From the NCBI GenBank assembly GCA_024400755.1, contig JAKSMG010000001.1, positions 186,001 to 250,000 on the forward strand: a stretch of DNA of 64,000 bases. Direction: 5' to 3'. This document shows, one piece after another, positions 35,627-46,189 of the stretch. How positions within the stretch are numbered: position 1 is the stretch's first letter; every line of letters starts with the position of its first letter. The position numbers and the translations under genes are program-made. The notes under the pieces are model-generated. The model ran no database searches. It was not told the DNA's origin and saw nothing but the letters and a program-made list of their open reading frames with translations. The DNA comes from Bacteroidales bacterium (GTDB lineage Bacteria; Bacteroidota; Bacteroidia; Bacteroidales; WCHB1-69).

Positions 35627-36856
35627 CTATCTTTGTTTACGTTCCGGTGGTCCCATCTTAAACGGGCCATTTCCCGCCTGCTGCTTAGACAGATCCTTCA
35701 TTTCGGTAATAGACAGCACCACTTCGTCACCTTCCCTAATGCCTTCGGAGATTAACGACTTGGCTCCGTCGTTCAAACCTGTTTTCACACTTACTTGTTC
35801 AATAGAATTTTGATGTTTTACCCAAACGGTTTTTCTGGCCACATCCTTCAAACTTTTTGTAATATCTTCTTGATTATCATACAACTGCTTGAAAGTAAAA
35901 CCTTTTTTCGTCATTTGTTCAATAACCCGAGATTCAATGGCACAATACAGGGCCTCGGTTGGGATGGCTATGCCCACTTCCTTATTCACTAAAATAGAAA
36001 CGCTCGCCGTCATTCCCGGAAACAGTTTTTCATCCGGGTTGGGTGCGTCGATGATGACGGTATAGGTTACCACATTGGATGTCACCGTTGGCTCCAAACG
36101 CACTTGTTTGACGGTTCCGGTAAAAACATCATCGGGGAAGGCATCCACAGTAAAAGTCACCAGCTGCCCTACTCTAACCTGACCGATATCGGCTTCATCC
36201 ACATTGGCTTCCACCTGCATTTCGGTAAGGTTGTTGGCGATTGTGAAAAGTGTAGGCGTATTGAACGAAGAAGCCACGGTTTGACCTTCTTCCACGGCCT
36301 TGTTCAAAATGACACCGGATATGGGAGAATAAATCATCGCATAGCCCAGATCCACCTGTGCTTTTTGAAGATTAGACTTAGCCGTCACCACTTGATTTTT
36401 GGCACGAATGAGTTCATCTTCGGCAGCATCCAGATTTTCCTGCGTGGCGGCCTTATTGTCAAAAAGTGTCTTGGTTCTATCGTAATTGCGTTGTGCCAAG
36501 GTAAGGTTGCTTTGTGCATTGGAAACCGCGGCCTGCGACTGCTGAAGTTGCTCCGACAACATAGACTTGTCGAGTTCGGCCAACAAATCACCTTTTTTTA
36601 CTTCTGAATTAAAATCGACATATAATTTTTCCACCCTGCCGGAAACCTGCGTACCCACATCCACCTTATAAACCGGTTGAATTTCACCTGTGGCGGTAAC
36701 CAACACCTCAATGCTATCCATTTTCGCGACTTCGGTATTAATCGTCATCTGGTTGGATTTTCCCGCCTTACGCATAAACAGCAACACCAGGACAATAACA
36801 ACGACAGCGACCACACTGCCGACAACAATCCATTTTTTTCTTTTTTTCGCATCCAT
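35627..36856 (-). CDS. periplasmic adaptor protein (MacA/HlyD family)
   Basis: The 409-residue adaptor links the inner-membrane ABC pump to TolC. It has an N-terminal membrane anchor (WIVVGSVVAVVVIVLVLLF, about 9-27), a biotinyl-lipoyl half-motif (IQPVYKVDVGTQVSGRVEKL), a long coiled-coil hairpin (SEQLQQSQAAVSNAQSNLTL to KNQVVTAKSNLQKAQ), the second lipoyl half (GVILNKAVEEGQTVASSF) and beta-barrel and membrane-proximal domains. It lies 27 nt behind the TolC-type gene. Cargo is unknown. Confidence 0.94.
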   Translation of the reverse strand: MDAKKRKKWIVVGSVVAVVVIVLVLLFMRKAGKSNQMTINTEVAKMDSIEVLVTATGEIQPVYKVDVGTQVSGRVEKLYVDFNSEVKKGDLLAELDKSMLSEQLQQSQAAVSNAQSNLTLAQRNYDRTKTLFDNKAATQENLDAAEDELIRAKNQVVTAKSNLQKAQVDLGYAMIYSPISGVILNKAVEEGQTVASSFNTPTLFTIANNLTEMQVEANVDEADIGQVRVGQLVTFTVDAFPDDVFTGTVKQVRLEPTVTSNVVTYTVIIDAPNPDEKLFPGMTASVSILVNKEVGIAIPTEALYCAIESRVIEQMTKKGFTFKQLYDNQEDITKSLKDVARKTVWVKHQNSIEQVSVKTGLNDGAKSLISEGIREGDEVVLSITEMKDLSKQQAGNGPFKMGPPERKQR

Positions 36857-36883
36857 ATTAGTTATTCTTTTTATTTTTTCAGA

Positions 36884-38182
36884 TTATAACGTGACCGGAA
36901 CGCCCATCAAGATATCCAAAATCTTTCGTTGCAACACAAAAGAATATTTATCCTGCATATAGGTATTCAATGCCTGCAAGTAATTATTCTGCTGGGTCAA
37001 CAAATCGGCCGCGGTAATCGTACCGTACATAAACTTCATATTATAGGCCTGAAAATTGGCATAATAAGCTTTTCCCCTAATCATTGAAACCCTATAGTTG
37101 TTGGCGGCCTCATTGACTTCAAGATAATACTTCTGTAATTCTTGCAACACATCCAGCTGCGTTTCTTTCAAATTGTTCTCCGCCTGTTGTACTTCAACCT
37201 TTGCCAACTTAACCGAGGCACGGGCCTTATTCTGATTGTAAATGGGGATATTCAACGAAAGACCGACATTTTCACCCAATCTTTCACCCAACTGGCTTCC
37301 CCAAGTGCCAGCACTGGCCGCATAGCCGGTGCTGATTCCGGCATTTAGTCCCAACGAAGGATAATAGGCCGATTGGGCGATTTTTACGTCATAATTGGCA
37401 CTTTCTATACGGTTTTGACTGATCTTCAATTCCGGCAGATAGTCAAAAGCCCTATCAATCACGTCCTGCAATGGCGGGACAAGCAGATTTTCCATCATCG
37501 CGGCCGTATCGGGTTTTATTACCTCTATCGGTTCCATCGAATTGATCGCCAAAAGTCCCTTCAAAGTAATATAGCTATTGTTGAGGGCAATCAACGTATT
37601 CTGATAATTGGTGGAATCGGAAATATACTGTGCCTCCAAAAGCAAATAGTCGCTTTCCAGAATTTGGCCCACGGCATAGCGATTACGACCCTGGACCATT
37701 TGTTCGCGGCTTTTATTGATAACATCTTTTTGAAAAGAAAGCAGTTCTTCATTCATCAGAATATTCAAAAAGGCCTGGACAATTTGAATGTTGATATTGT
37801 TTTTCGACTGTTCATACAACAACGATGATTGAGTGACATCCAATTTGCGCTGTTTGATGGAATTAAAGGTATTGAGACCGTTAAACAACGTAATTCCGGC
37901 CGAAATACCATAATTGCCAGTCCAATCTGTTCCTCCGTTGATAGAACTATGCGAATTGGAAAAGCCCTGCGTAGCCGAAGCCGAAATCGTAGGTGTCATC
38001 TGCAATTTTGCTTGCTTGTAGTATATTTCCGACGACGATTGGTCTAATTTGGCGTTCTGAAGCGTGTAATTATGTTCTTCCGCATATTTAAGGCAATCTT
38101 CCAACGAAAAACGGGTGGGTTCCTGAGCCCAGCCATACCACGAAGCTCCACATATCAAAATTAATAATACGATCTTTTTCAT
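36884..38182 (-). CDS. TolC-family outer membrane efflux protein
   Basis: The 432-residue product starts MKKIVLLILICGASWYGWAQ, a signal peptide cut after AQ. The mature protein has two OEP repeats, each with long helices and strand pairs (YAEEHNYTLQNAKLD; QAFLNILMNEELLSFQKDVI; AFDYLPELKISQNRIESANY; YYLEVNEAANNYRVSMIRGK). It forms the outer-membrane channel of the tripartite MacAB-like pump encoded downstream. Start 38182 is preferred over an ATG 18 nt upstream because it gives a normal signal peptide. No TAnnTTTG box is evident before it, so regulation may differ from neighbours. Confidence 0.93.
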   Translation of the reverse strand: MKKIVLLILICGASWYGWAQEPTRFSLEDCLKYAEEHNYTLQNAKLDQSSSEIYYKQAKLQMTPTISASATQGFSNSHSSINGGTDWTGNYGISAGITLFNGLNTFNSIKQRKLDVTQSSLLYEQSKNNINIQIVQAFLNILMNEELLSFQKDVINKSREQMVQGRNRYAVGQILESDYLLLEAQYISDSTNYQNTLIALNNSYITLKGLLAINSMEPIEVIKPDTAAMMENLLVPPLQDVIDRAFDYLPELKISQNRIESANYDVKIAQSAYYPSLGLNAGISTGYAASAGTWGSQLGERLGENVGLSLNIPIYNQNKARASVKLAKVEVQQAENNLKETQLDVLQELQKYYLEVNEAANNYRVSMIRGKAYYANFQAYNMKFMYGTITAADLLTQQNNYLQALNTYMQDKYSFVLQRKILDILMGVPVTL

Positions 38183-38232
38183 TATAAATTTAATTAACAC
38201 TATATTTTGACACCACCATTATCCAAGAGTTT

Positions 38233-38262
38233 AAAAAAGCCCAAGTCGTTTATTCCTTGGGC
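38233..38262 (-). terminator. Rho-independent terminator of the small membrane protein gene
   Basis: On the minus strand GCCCAAG, a 10-nt loop and CTTGGGC are followed by TTTTTT, 28 nt after the stop codon at 38290. Confidence 0.88.
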
Positions 38263-38289
38263 CATTTTCTATTTTTCAAATGATCCTAA

Positions 38290-38715
38290 TTACAATGCGG
38301 CAGCGGCAATGATTGCGAGTGGAACACACAAGGCCACAAATACAAGCGACACAATCGTGAAAATGCCAAAGAATTTCCAAATAGACTTGTTGTTTTTAAG
38401 AAATTCAAGCAGCATTTCATTGTCATTAAGTTCCACGACATCGCGAGCCGAAGCAGAAGCACGGAACATATAAATGATGGGCAAAACATACACACAAGCC
38501 AAAAGCAAGTATAAAACGCCAAATATCCATCCGGGAAAATTTTCATAGCCGGCAATACGGTTCATTACGGAAGAACCTGCCAGCATGGCGATGGCGACTA
38601 TAAACATACTTCCCACACTGATACACAGAATTATTGCCAAGAATTTCATCCATTTTGAAGTGGAATCCAAATACTTTTTTGCTTGTTCTACCATTTCTAA
38701 ATTATCAGTTTCCAT
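38290..38715 (-). CDS. small membrane protein, DUF5362-like
   Basis: The 141-residue product has three hydrophobic segments: about 23-47 (MKFLAIILCISVGSMFIVAI), 63-86 (GWIFGVLYLLLACVYVLPII) and 115-140 (FFGIFTIVSLVFVALCVPLA), with a charged segment between the second and third. The N-terminal KKYLDSTSKWMKFLAI pattern is like that of DUF5362 membrane proteins in Bacteroidota. The function is unknown. It is monocistronic, with its own promoter and terminator. Confidence 0.75.
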   Translation of the reverse strand: METDNLEMVEQAKKYLDSTSKWMKFLAIILCISVGSMFIVAIAMLAGSSVMNRIAGYENFPGWIFGVLYLLLACVYVLPIIYMFRASASARDVVELNDNEMLLEFLKNNKSIWKFFGIFTIVSLVFVALCVPLAIIAAAAL

Positions 38716-38743
38716 AATATAATGATTTAAAGTTAATATTCGG

Positions 38744-38751
38744 CAAAGTTA
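38744..38751 (-). promoter_or_regulatory. promoter -7 box for the small membrane protein
   Basis: The minus strand reads TAACTTTG followed by C, 28 nt before the ATG at 38715. Confidence 0.65.
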
Positions 38752-38788
38752 CAAATAATATCAATACCACTTTATTTTTTTTCAAAAT

Positions 38789-41700
38789 TTACAAATAAAT
38801 CAATCGACTATGCACATTCTCGAATCCCATTTGTTCCAGAAGATGGCAATATTCGTCCAACTGGGCTTGATACGACTCATTTTTGCGACCGGTTTTATAG
38901 TCTATGACCATCACCTCATCGTCCATAAAAACGATACGGTCTGGACGGCGCAATTGACCACTTCCAGTTAAAATAGTTGCCTCATTCATCACTTTGACTC
39001 CGGGCGCGAAATAGGGCTTGAGCGTTTCATCATTCATAATTTCCCGCAATACTTTTGCCAATATCTCGCGATCTTCAGCGGCCTCAACCGTTGCCAAAAC
39101 TGTATTCAACTCCACTTCATCTTGAGGAAATTCCGTTAATTTGGATAAAAAATCATGAATAAAAACACCCAGTTCCTGTTCAGGCGATGACCATTTGCCA
39201 CAAATCAACTGATCGGAGCATAAGGTAAATTTGGAAGAATGGATTTTACTCAAAACAGGATTCTCTTCAATGGTTTCTGCGGTCTCGGCTTTGCGAAAAT
39301 CAACATCACCCACCCAATATTCAACGATGGGTTCTTGAATATCATTATCATGAAATTGAATGTATTGAGCCAGAAATTTGGCATAATTGGCCGTTTTTCC
39401 CTTAGGCTTTCCGGTTATGATATACAAGCCGTCGCCAGCACGCGTATGGGCCACGTAAATCACATTCGCGTTGTCGATTTCCGTCATTTGCTTGTCCTCC
39501 TCAGACACCGAAGCAAAAGAAGTCGAAGATAATGCCGAATTACTGGTAGGAATATTGACATACGGCAGAAGCAGTTCTGGATTTTCATTTTTCACCCAGG
39601 TCATTTTAGAACCGTTGGCATTTCTATAACTTCGCATTGGATAAATCACGATAGGATACTGCAAACCCTTGGACTGATGAATCGTTGTAACCGTCACCGC
39701 ATTGGTTTCTTTTGACGAGGTTATCGACAACGAACAACCCGTGTCGTCCCACCATTTGAGCAACTGCGTCAAATCCGAAAATTGGGCATTGAAATTTTCA
39801 TAGACGGCATCCATAAAAGCAATGACGTAAGCATCTATTTGCGAAATCTTGTAGGCCATCAACAATTCCTTCACGATAGTAAACACCGGAAAATCCAACA
39901 ATTGATGCAATTGTTGCAACGGCTCAACAATCACTTTTTCACCCAAACTTTGAACAAATAGGTTAAAACCATTGGGTTGAGCCAGAATATCCAGTTTTTC
40001 CGACCAGTTGTCATTGCAAAAATACTCGACAATAGACAGAAGAGCCAAAGTGTCATTAGGATTCAGCAAATAACGTAAAGTATTGATTATCAGCATTACT
40101 TCAGCAGAAGATGACAAGCGTAGAGAATCGGAAGAAATAATCGGCACATTTTGTGACGATAGATACTGCGCAATATTCTGGCAAGTTTTTTTGGCTTTCG
40201 ACAACACTGCCATATCCCGATATGAATATCCCCTTGACAACGCATCCTGAACAGCTTTCAAGGTTTCAATTTCCAAATAATCATCTCCATCATTTTCCTG
40301 TTGAAAACGCACATAAACAAAGCCCTTACGCTGCTTGGACACGTCTTGTTTCACGTCCTGATAATAATTCTTCAGCAATTCATTATGGGAAAATATATTC
40401 TCTGCCAAATACTTAAAGAATCCATTATTAAAATTAATCACAGACTCGGAAGAACGATAATTGGTTGACAATCGTTTTATATCAAAACCCTGTGAATCAA
40501 CGATATCATGTCCAAGATTTTGATTAACTCCATCCAAAGTCGATAAGTCGTTCAACAATTTAGAATCACCATTTCTAAAACGATAAATTGACTGTTTGAC
40601 ATCGCCAAAAAGGATGACTTGTCCGCCCTCGCCGTTGCCATTGGCTCCTGCCAGCGCATTCGTAATCAAGGGTTTCAAATTTTCCCATTGCAAATAAGAA
40701 GTATCTTGAAATTCATCCACAAAAAAATAGGCGTACTTATTTCCAATTTTTTCAAAGAGATAGGGTGTTTCATCCTCCTGTATTTCATCATAGATACGAC
40801 TATTTGTCTCGTTCAAAAAGAAAAGATTATCACGAAGTTTAATATCGTCCATAATCTCTTTCAAATCGAAAAGCAGGAGCAGAGAGGAACTATACTGGCT
40901 AACAAGAACGGTGTCTGCCGACTTTCTTTGCCATTCGCACACGGCATTATACAACTCAACAATTTGGGGCTGTAAAGCTTTTTGTTCACTATCGGGAGAC
41001 TTCAAAACCGATGGGGCATCAATGGCCTTTTGGACATTGCTTCCCGGTAATTTCAACGGAGTGTTGGACAAATCGGCCACCCACTTGAAAATGCCGGTCC
41101 TTCCACCGACAAACAAATCGGGAGTGTCGCCAAGAGATTTGATTATGGTTTGAAGTTGTTCGATGGCCTTGTTAAGATTTCCTTGATATTGATTTCGTTG
41201 CTGATGCAGTTCCAAAACAAATTTTTCCAATTCATTGGAAGAGGCACCCCGATATTCTATTTTATTATTATGCAAAACATCCAAGGCCTTAGCTGCCAGA
41301 AACGCCTTTTCGTTGTAAATGGAATTCAGCGATGAACGCAGTTCGTTTTCAATTTGCCATTTGCCGCTTTCGTGCATTTGCCTATCTACCAAAAACAACA
41401 CCCGATTCACCAAACCGGCGTCTTGTTTGGACAGTTTATTAAGCAAAACGTCAATCGTCTGATCATAGCATTCCGACAAATCGATAGCCACATTATAATT
41501 CATATTAATGCCCAAATCAAAAGCGAAAGAGCGAATAATACGCTGAAAGAAACTATCGATGGTACTAATGGTAAAATTCGGATAATCGTAGAGGATCTTT
41601 TTTAACAAGATCTGAGATTTTTCCTGAAAATCGGCTTCGGAGAGCCCATTTATTTTTTCATTTTCTTTCAACAAACCATAAATGGCAGCGTCAGAACCCT

Positions 41701-41902
41701 TGAATTCGGAGACAGGCGTAAAGGCGAAAGTTTGCAGGGCTTTTACGATTCGCTCCTTCATTTCGGCCGTAGCGTTATTGGTAAAAGTAATAGCCAAAAC
41801 GTGGCGAAATTTATCGGGATGCAAAAGACAAAGCGATAAATATTCCGCCACGAGATTGGTTGTCTTACCTGAACCGGCAGAAGCTTTATAAACTTTAAAC
41901 AT
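38789..41902 (-). CDS. AddA-like UvrD helicase/exonuclease
   Basis: The 1037-residue product is a superfamily 1 helicase joined to a RecB-type nuclease, like AddA or RecB in double-strand break repair. Walker A is ASAGSGKTTNL near residue 8, with AITFTNNATAEMKERI, FFVDEFQDTSYLQW, LFGDVKQSIYRFR, VTTIHQSKGLQYPIVIYP and THTRAGDGLYI-like VAHTRAGDGLY. The C-terminal PD-(D/E)XK motif VMVIDYKTG holds Asp-1001 and Lys-1003. AddB, its usual partner, is not adjacent. It is the last gene of the long recQ-to-addA run, 7 nt behind purE, so two DNA-repair helicases bracket the run. Confidence 0.92.
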   Translation of the reverse strand: MFKVYKASAGSGKTTNLVAEYLSLCLLHPDKFRHVLAITFTNNATAEMKERIVKALQTFAFTPVSEFKGSDAAIYGLLKENEKINGLSEADFQEKSQILLKKILYDYPNFTISTIDSFFQRIIRSFAFDLGINMNYNVAIDLSECYDQTIDVLLNKLSKQDAGLVNRVLFLVDRQMHESGKWQIENELRSSLNSIYNEKAFLAAKALDVLHNNKIEYRGASSNELEKFVLELHQQRNQYQGNLNKAIEQLQTIIKSLGDTPDLFVGGRTGIFKWVADLSNTPLKLPGSNVQKAIDAPSVLKSPDSEQKALQPQIVELYNAVCEWQRKSADTVLVSQYSSSLLLLFDLKEIMDDIKLRDNLFFLNETNSRIYDEIQEDETPYLFEKIGNKYAYFFVDEFQDTSYLQWENLKPLITNALAGANGNGEGGQVILFGDVKQSIYRFRNGDSKLLNDLSTLDGVNQNLGHDIVDSQGFDIKRLSTNYRSSESVINFNNGFFKYLAENIFSHNELLKNYYQDVKQDVSKQRKGFVYVRFQQENDGDDYLEIETLKAVQDALSRGYSYRDMAVLSKAKKTCQNIAQYLSSQNVPIISSDSLRLSSSAEVMLIINTLRYLLNPNDTLALLSIVEYFCNDNWSEKLDILAQPNGFNLFVQSLGEKVIVEPLQQLHQLLDFPVFTIVKELLMAYKISQIDAYVIAFMDAVYENFNAQFSDLTQLLKWWDDTGCSLSITSSKETNAVTVTTIHQSKGLQYPIVIYPMRSYRNANGSKMTWVKNENPELLLPYVNIPTSNSALSSTSFASVSEEDKQMTEIDNANVIYVAHTRAGDGLYIITGKPKGKTANYAKFLAQYIQFHDNDIQEPIVEYWVGDVDFRKAETAETIEENPVLSKIHSSKFTLCSDQLICGKWSSPEQELGVFIHDFLSKLTEFPQDEVELNTVLATVEAAEDREILAKVLREIMNDETLKPYFAPGVKVMNEATILTGSGQLRRPDRIVFMDDEVMVIDYKTGRKNESYQAQLDEYCHLLEQMGFENVHSRLIYL

Positions 41903-41909
41903 TACAAGA

Positions 41910-42386
41910 TTAGTCGAGTGTTGAATCCAAAACTTTCTTTTCCATTGTCACACGGTAATCCTTCAATTGAGCGGCGATTTTTTCATCGAAGGCACCCAAG
42001 ATTTCGACTGCCAAAAGGCCGCCGTTTTTAGCACCGTCGATAGCCACGGTAGCCACTGGGATTCCGCCAGGCATTTGAACGATGGACAAAAGAGAATCCA
42101 GACCATTCAAAGCAGCGCTCTTGATAGGAATGCCAATAACCGGGAGCGTCGTTTTGGCGGCAGTAATACCCGCCAAATGGGCAGCACCGCCGGCACCGGT
42201 AATGATGACCTTCAAACCTCTCTCGCGTGCCGTAGAAGCGTATTCTATAGCTTTTTCCGGAGTTCTATGGGCACTGATTACAAATTTTTCGTAAGGGACG
42301 TTAAATTCATCCAATACGTCACAAGCTGCCTTCATGGTATTCCAATCGCTCTTGGAACCCATAATAATTCCTACTAATGGTTTCAT
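41910..42386 (-). CDS. purE: 5-(carboxyamino)imidazole ribonucleotide mutase
   Basis: PurE moves the carboxyl group from N5-CAIR to CAIR in purine synthesis. The product of about 158 residues has [20 protein letters not shown], the substrate-binding [14 protein letters not shown] and [20 protein letters not shown], all typical of class I PurE. An ATG 9 nt upstream (42395), which overlaps the end of the Nudix gene, is an equal alternative. PurK is not nearby. The gene sits between a Nudix fusion and an AddA-like gene, not among purine genes. Confidence 0.95.
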   Translation of the reverse strand: MKPLVGIIMGSKSDWNTMKAACDVLDEFNVPYEKFVISAHRTPEKAIEYASTARERGLKVIITGAGGAAHLAGITAAKTTLPVIGIPIKSAALNGLDSLLSIVQMPGGIPVATVAIDGAKNGGLLAVEILGAFDEKIAAQLKDYRVTMEKKVLDSTLD

Positions 42387-42387
42387 A

Positions 42388-43341
42388 TTATTCATTTTTT
42401 ACTGATTTCCATAATTCTTGTAAAGTGGGATAAGAATCCCGCAGTAATTTTTCGACTTCACCTGCCTTTACCCAGCGGGCCTCCACGATATCCTCTTCCG
42501 TTTGCGGAACCAGATCTTCCTGGCCGTCGGTTTTCATTACATACCAATACGTTTCCTTGCCCACCCATTTGTCGTCCATCATATAGGTATGAAAAGTTGA
42601 TGGCAGCGACTTAACGATGGAAAGTTGTGTCAAACCCGTTTCCTCCCCTACTTCACGCAGGGCGGTTTCCTCGATAGTTTCCCCTTTTTCCGCCTTTCCC
42701 TTCGGGAAATCCCATTTTCCACGACGGTAAATCAGAAGCACTTCGTCATTGGCATTGAAAACCACGCCTCCCGCCGCCTTGATATCCTCATAACGAGCTT
42801 CGAGTTTCTGATAAAAATCCTCGCCATACGCACGAATAATCGGTTCTTTCAGGAATCTAAAGATGGGCAAATGCAAGCGTTTCCCCAATTCACAAGCATC
42901 CTCACACACCATCCAACGATGATAATTCAGTGCTTCATAATCGGGAAGCTTGTTCACCCTTATGGGATAAAGATGGCAGGAAATCGGCTTTTGAAAGTCG
43001 ATTTCTCCATTTCTAAATGCCTTTTCAATGGCGCATTTTGCCACGCCGTGCTCATCATAATAGGCGTATGCACATCTTTCGTCACTCAGCAGCGGAGTCA
43101 CAAAAGCACCTTCCATATCATAGTCGAAGGTGCCTTCGGTTTCCACCTTATCGACACCTTCTTGAGACATATACTTTTTGAAAAGAGGATAATTATCCTC
43201 TAAATCGGCAATTTCTTCAGGAGCAATTGGAGCTCCTGTATCTCCTTCGACACAGCATAAACCCTGGCATTTCGACAAATCGCAACAAAATTGACCATCG
43301 AAAAGGTCGTCGGAGACTAAGATATTATCAACGATTATCAT
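42388..43341 (-). CDS. DUF3109 - Nudix hydrolase fusion
   Basis: Residues 1 to about 185 are a DUF3109 domain with many conserved cysteines ([20 protein letters not shown] at 19-38, then C90, C103, C122, C146, C150), a pattern suggesting a metal or Fe-S site. Residues of about 188-317 are a Nudix domain with the full Nudix box [20 protein letters not shown] (215-234). Nudix enzymes split nucleoside diphosphates linked to another group. The two domains are usually separate genes, so this looks like a fusion. Its start overlaps the M6 protease stop by 4 nt (ATGA). Confidence 0.88.
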   Translation of the reverse strand: MIIVDNILVSDDLFDGQFCCDLSKCQGLCCVEGDTGAPIAPEEIADLEDNYPLFKKYMSQEGVDKVETEGTFDYDMEGAFVTPLLSDERCAYAYYDEHGVAKCAIEKAFRNGEIDFQKPISCHLYPIRVNKLPDYEALNYHRWMVCEDACELGKRLHLPIFRFLKEPIIRAYGEDFYQKLEARYEDIKAAGGVVFNANDEVLLIYRRGKWDFPKGKAEKGETIEETALREVGEETGLTQLSIVKSLPSTFHTYMMDDKWVGKETYWYVMKTDGQEDLVPQTEEDIVEARWVKAGEVEKLLRDSYPTLQELWKSVKNE

Positions 43342-46172
43342 TTTTTGATAAACTTCTTAACCAGATTATCTGCTTTCACAAAATACACTCCCGCATCAAG
43401 TTGACTGATATTCAGGACATTATTTTTATCTACGACAGACTGTGACAAGACGGTCCGACCGCAAATATCAATAATTTCCACGTTTTCGGGAAGAATATTC
43501 TGATTAAAAATCAGATTTAACTCATTATTGGCAGGATTAGGATACAATTGCATTCCCACATTTTGAACATCCTCTATACCGGTTGCCGTCATCTTAAGGG
43601 TAACGGTTGTTGACAAGGAAGTTTCGGCATTGGAAATATGCAATTCCTGTTGGTCGACACCTGCCATAGCTGGAGCACAAATCACGTACAACCATCCGCC
43701 ATTATATGGCATAGTTGTAGTATGGGCATAATTCTCCTGATCAACAGAGACGAGGAAATCACCCGCGACGCTAACATCAATATCGCTCACTAAATCGGTG
43801 GCATTGACATATACTTCCTTAGGCGATGAAGTGTCTCCTGCCTCAACATAAAACACCAGCGTTGAAGGAGTGGCTGCCAAAGATGGATTGGCAATTTTGA
43901 AAGTAGCGTTGATGGTATGGTCGCTCACCACATCTTCAAAAGTATATTCCAAACGACGAGGCTGATCCACGCCATCCACTTTTAACACGTCAACGGTATA
44001 ACCTTCCTCTGGAGTCAATTGGAAAGTCTGCGTTCCGTGGATAGGCACAGTAACATTACCTTCTGGAGTGATTGCACCATGATCGCCAGCGGAGGCAAAG
44101 ATCTGGAAATCGCTGATGGCATTGCCGTAAACTTCAATATCATCAATAATCAAACCCGAACCGCTTGAGCCAGATGCTTCGAATGCAATTTGATAATTGG
44201 CTGTTGGATTGGGCAACGACAATGTTTTTTGAGTCCATTCGTTACTTGCCGTACTATAAGTTTCCAACAAAGTCCATTCTGCGGTTGGAGAAGTGCGGTA
44301 ATAAACTTTTAACGTATAGGAAGCACTGCCTTGCTGTGCATACCAAAATGACAATACCGGATTAGTGAGGAAAGTAAAGTCAAAATTAGGCATAACCAAC
44401 TTGGTGGTACCATTTGTTACATAATAGAACAACGCATTTTTTTCTCCTGAGTGGGCAGTAGTAATAGAACCGCTATTATTTCCCGTAGCCGTTTTCCACG
44501 AAAAGGTATTATTCACAAATTCATTGTAGCAATACAACGGAATATATCGTGATTCAAAAGACTCTCTCCAAGGAAAAGTATCAATCGTCGTAAAGCCACG
44601 CACAACTTGGAATTGCAGGCTGTCGCCCATATTGGTAATATTGCTGATACGCACATTATTGACACGATCTCCATTGGTAAAAAACGGGAATGGATTTGAA
44701 TATTGGCTAAACTCATTCATACCATATCCACCGAAATAGGATTGTGACATAGTACCGTAAGTAGGTTCATACGGATTTAAACTGGAAGGTTCGCCGTTTT
44801 TACGGAAAGCATATACTTCAGGAAATACCTCCTCAAAATCCACACCGGCATTACCGTTCCATTCATCGTTGATACGATAGATTACCGCACCGGTTCCATA
44901 TACTTGACTATCAAAATAATGACTACTATTACGATATTCCAACAGCAAATATTCGTTAGGACGGAATGGATCATTCAAAGGAATAATATAGGCGCTATTT
45001 TTTGAAGAAGCAACAGGATAAATGGTATAAAGGCCATTAGTATCTGCTCTTGGAATTTCGTCAATCCAATGACCATATTTATGCTTCATATAGGCATCCA
45101 TATTCTGTGGTGGTGTAGCATTTTGTTCCATCAAGTCCCACTTTCCAACGAAAGTATGGTCGTTTCCACCCGTTTCATAGCCATAAAGGTCTGGAGCACT
45201 CAAAGAGTGGAACATCTCGTGACACAACGTGCTGGTGGAAAAATAGTGATCATTTCGTGCCAGTTGAAAATTATAATCATAAACTCGTTTTCCACGAATG
45301 TAAATGACCCTATCCCATAATGACGTTCTATGAGGCCACAACAATTCGCTCCATCCTTCCACATCACTATTGATAACAAATACTATATTATCAACCAAAC
45401 CGTCGTCGTTGTAATCCAAATTCAGGTCCGAAGGCACCATAAACTGAATAAAACGGACGGCACTATCCACCAAATCTGCTTCACGTTGCTGACGTTCCCA
45501 TGCGTCGGCATATCCCCAGATTGGATCTTGATATATGGTTCTGAAATATCCTTTAGGATGAATATCGTGATAGGAAAGGATCACATTTCCATTGGGAGCA
45601 GGAAACAAATGAGACTGAATGGTAAACTGGTTATACGAAACGTGTTGGAAATAATTCTTCATTGACGAAGAATTATCAGCTGTCGTATCGTTAAACATAT
45701 TTTCCACCGTAGTATAGTTGTTGACGAAATTCGTATCATCGGCAAAGCTGATGAAGACTACGAGATTGTTCATTGTTCCATGGTTCATTGTACGAGTAGC
45801 TGCGGGCGCGTTCTCACGAATCCGTCGCTCATTGTCTATACGGCGAGCCATAATCTTGTTGGCGTTTCCCAAGAATCCAGGTGTCAAAGCCGCCTTAGTT
45901 CTCGGATTGGTTTGGCCGACAATAAATTCGGAAGGGACGATCTCGTCACCTTGCTTCACGGCGTAAGTATAGTACCTTGTTTCAGGATTAATAATAATCG
46001 TATAACCATCGGCATCGTGGTAATAATTAAAATACTCGTCACCACTGACAAAACAATGGATTACCTCGCCATTGGGCTGGGTAATGGTACAAGGCACATT
46101 CTTTAGCGGTGCAGCCAAAATACTGCTTGTCATAAAAATGACAAGCAGTATGATAGAAAATATGTTTTTCAT
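43338..46172 (-). CDS. secreted M6-family metalloprotease with T9SS type A sorting domain
   Basis: The 944-residue product has a signal peptide (cut near residue 20), a propeptide-like region (VPCTITQPNGEVIHCFVSGD), then an M6/InhA-like protease domain with zinc motif HEMFH at 318-322 in LCHEMFHSLSAPDLYGYE. A carbohydrate- or jelly-roll-like domain (about 530-690) and a bacterial repeat module (AGDHGAITPEGNVTVPIHG) follow. The C-terminus LYPNPANNELNLIF through LDAGVYFVKADN is a T9SS type A sorting signal, so the protein is probably exported and attached to the surface. It supports a working T9SS in this organism. It lies 17 nt behind tnaA. Confidence 0.92.
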   Translation of the reverse strand: MKNIFSIILLVIFMTSSILAAPLKNVPCTITQPNGEVIHCFVSGDEYFNYYHDADGYTIIINPETRYYTYAVKQGDEIVPSEFIVGQTNPRTKAALTPGFLGNANKIMARRIDNERRIRENAPAATRTMNHGTMNNLVVFISFADDTNFVNNYTTVENMFNDTTADNSSSMKNYFQHVSYNQFTIQSHLFPAPNGNVILSYHDIHPKGYFRTIYQDPIWGYADAWERQQREADLVDSAVRFIQFMVPSDLNLDYNDDGLVDNIVFVINSDVEGWSELLWPHRTSLWDRVIYIRGKRVYDYNFQLARNDHYFSTSTLCHEMFHSLSAPDLYGYETGGNDHTFVGKWDLMEQNATPPQNMDAYMKHKYGHWIDEIPRADTNGLYTIYPVASSKNSAYIIPLNDPFRPNEYLLLEYRNSSHYFDSQVYGTGAVIYRINDEWNGNAGVDFEEVFPEVYAFRKNGEPSSLNPYEPTYGTMSQSYFGGYGMNEFSQYSNPFPFFTNGDRVNNVRISNITNMGDSLQFQVVRGFTTIDTFPWRESFESRYIPLYCYNEFVNNTFSWKTATGNNSGSITTAHSGEKNALFYYVTNGTTKLVMPNFDFTFLTNPVLSFWYAQQGSASYTLKVYYRTSPTAEWTLLETYSTASNEWTQKTLSLPNPTANYQIAFEASGSSGSGLIIDDIEVYGNAISDFQIFASAGDHGAITPEGNVTVPIHGTQTFQLTPEEGYTVDVLKVDGVDQPRRLEYTFEDVVSDHTINATFKIANPSLAATPSTLVFYVEAGDTSSPKEVYVNATDLVSDIDVSVAGDFLVSVDQENYAHTTTMPYNGGWLYVICAPAMAGVDQQELHISNAETSLSTTVTLKMTATGIEDVQNVGMQLYPNPANNELNLIFNQNILPENVEIIDICGRTVLSQSVVDKNNVLNISQLDAGVYFVKADNLVKKFIKK

Positions 46173-46189
46173 TCTATAGTCAATCTAAA

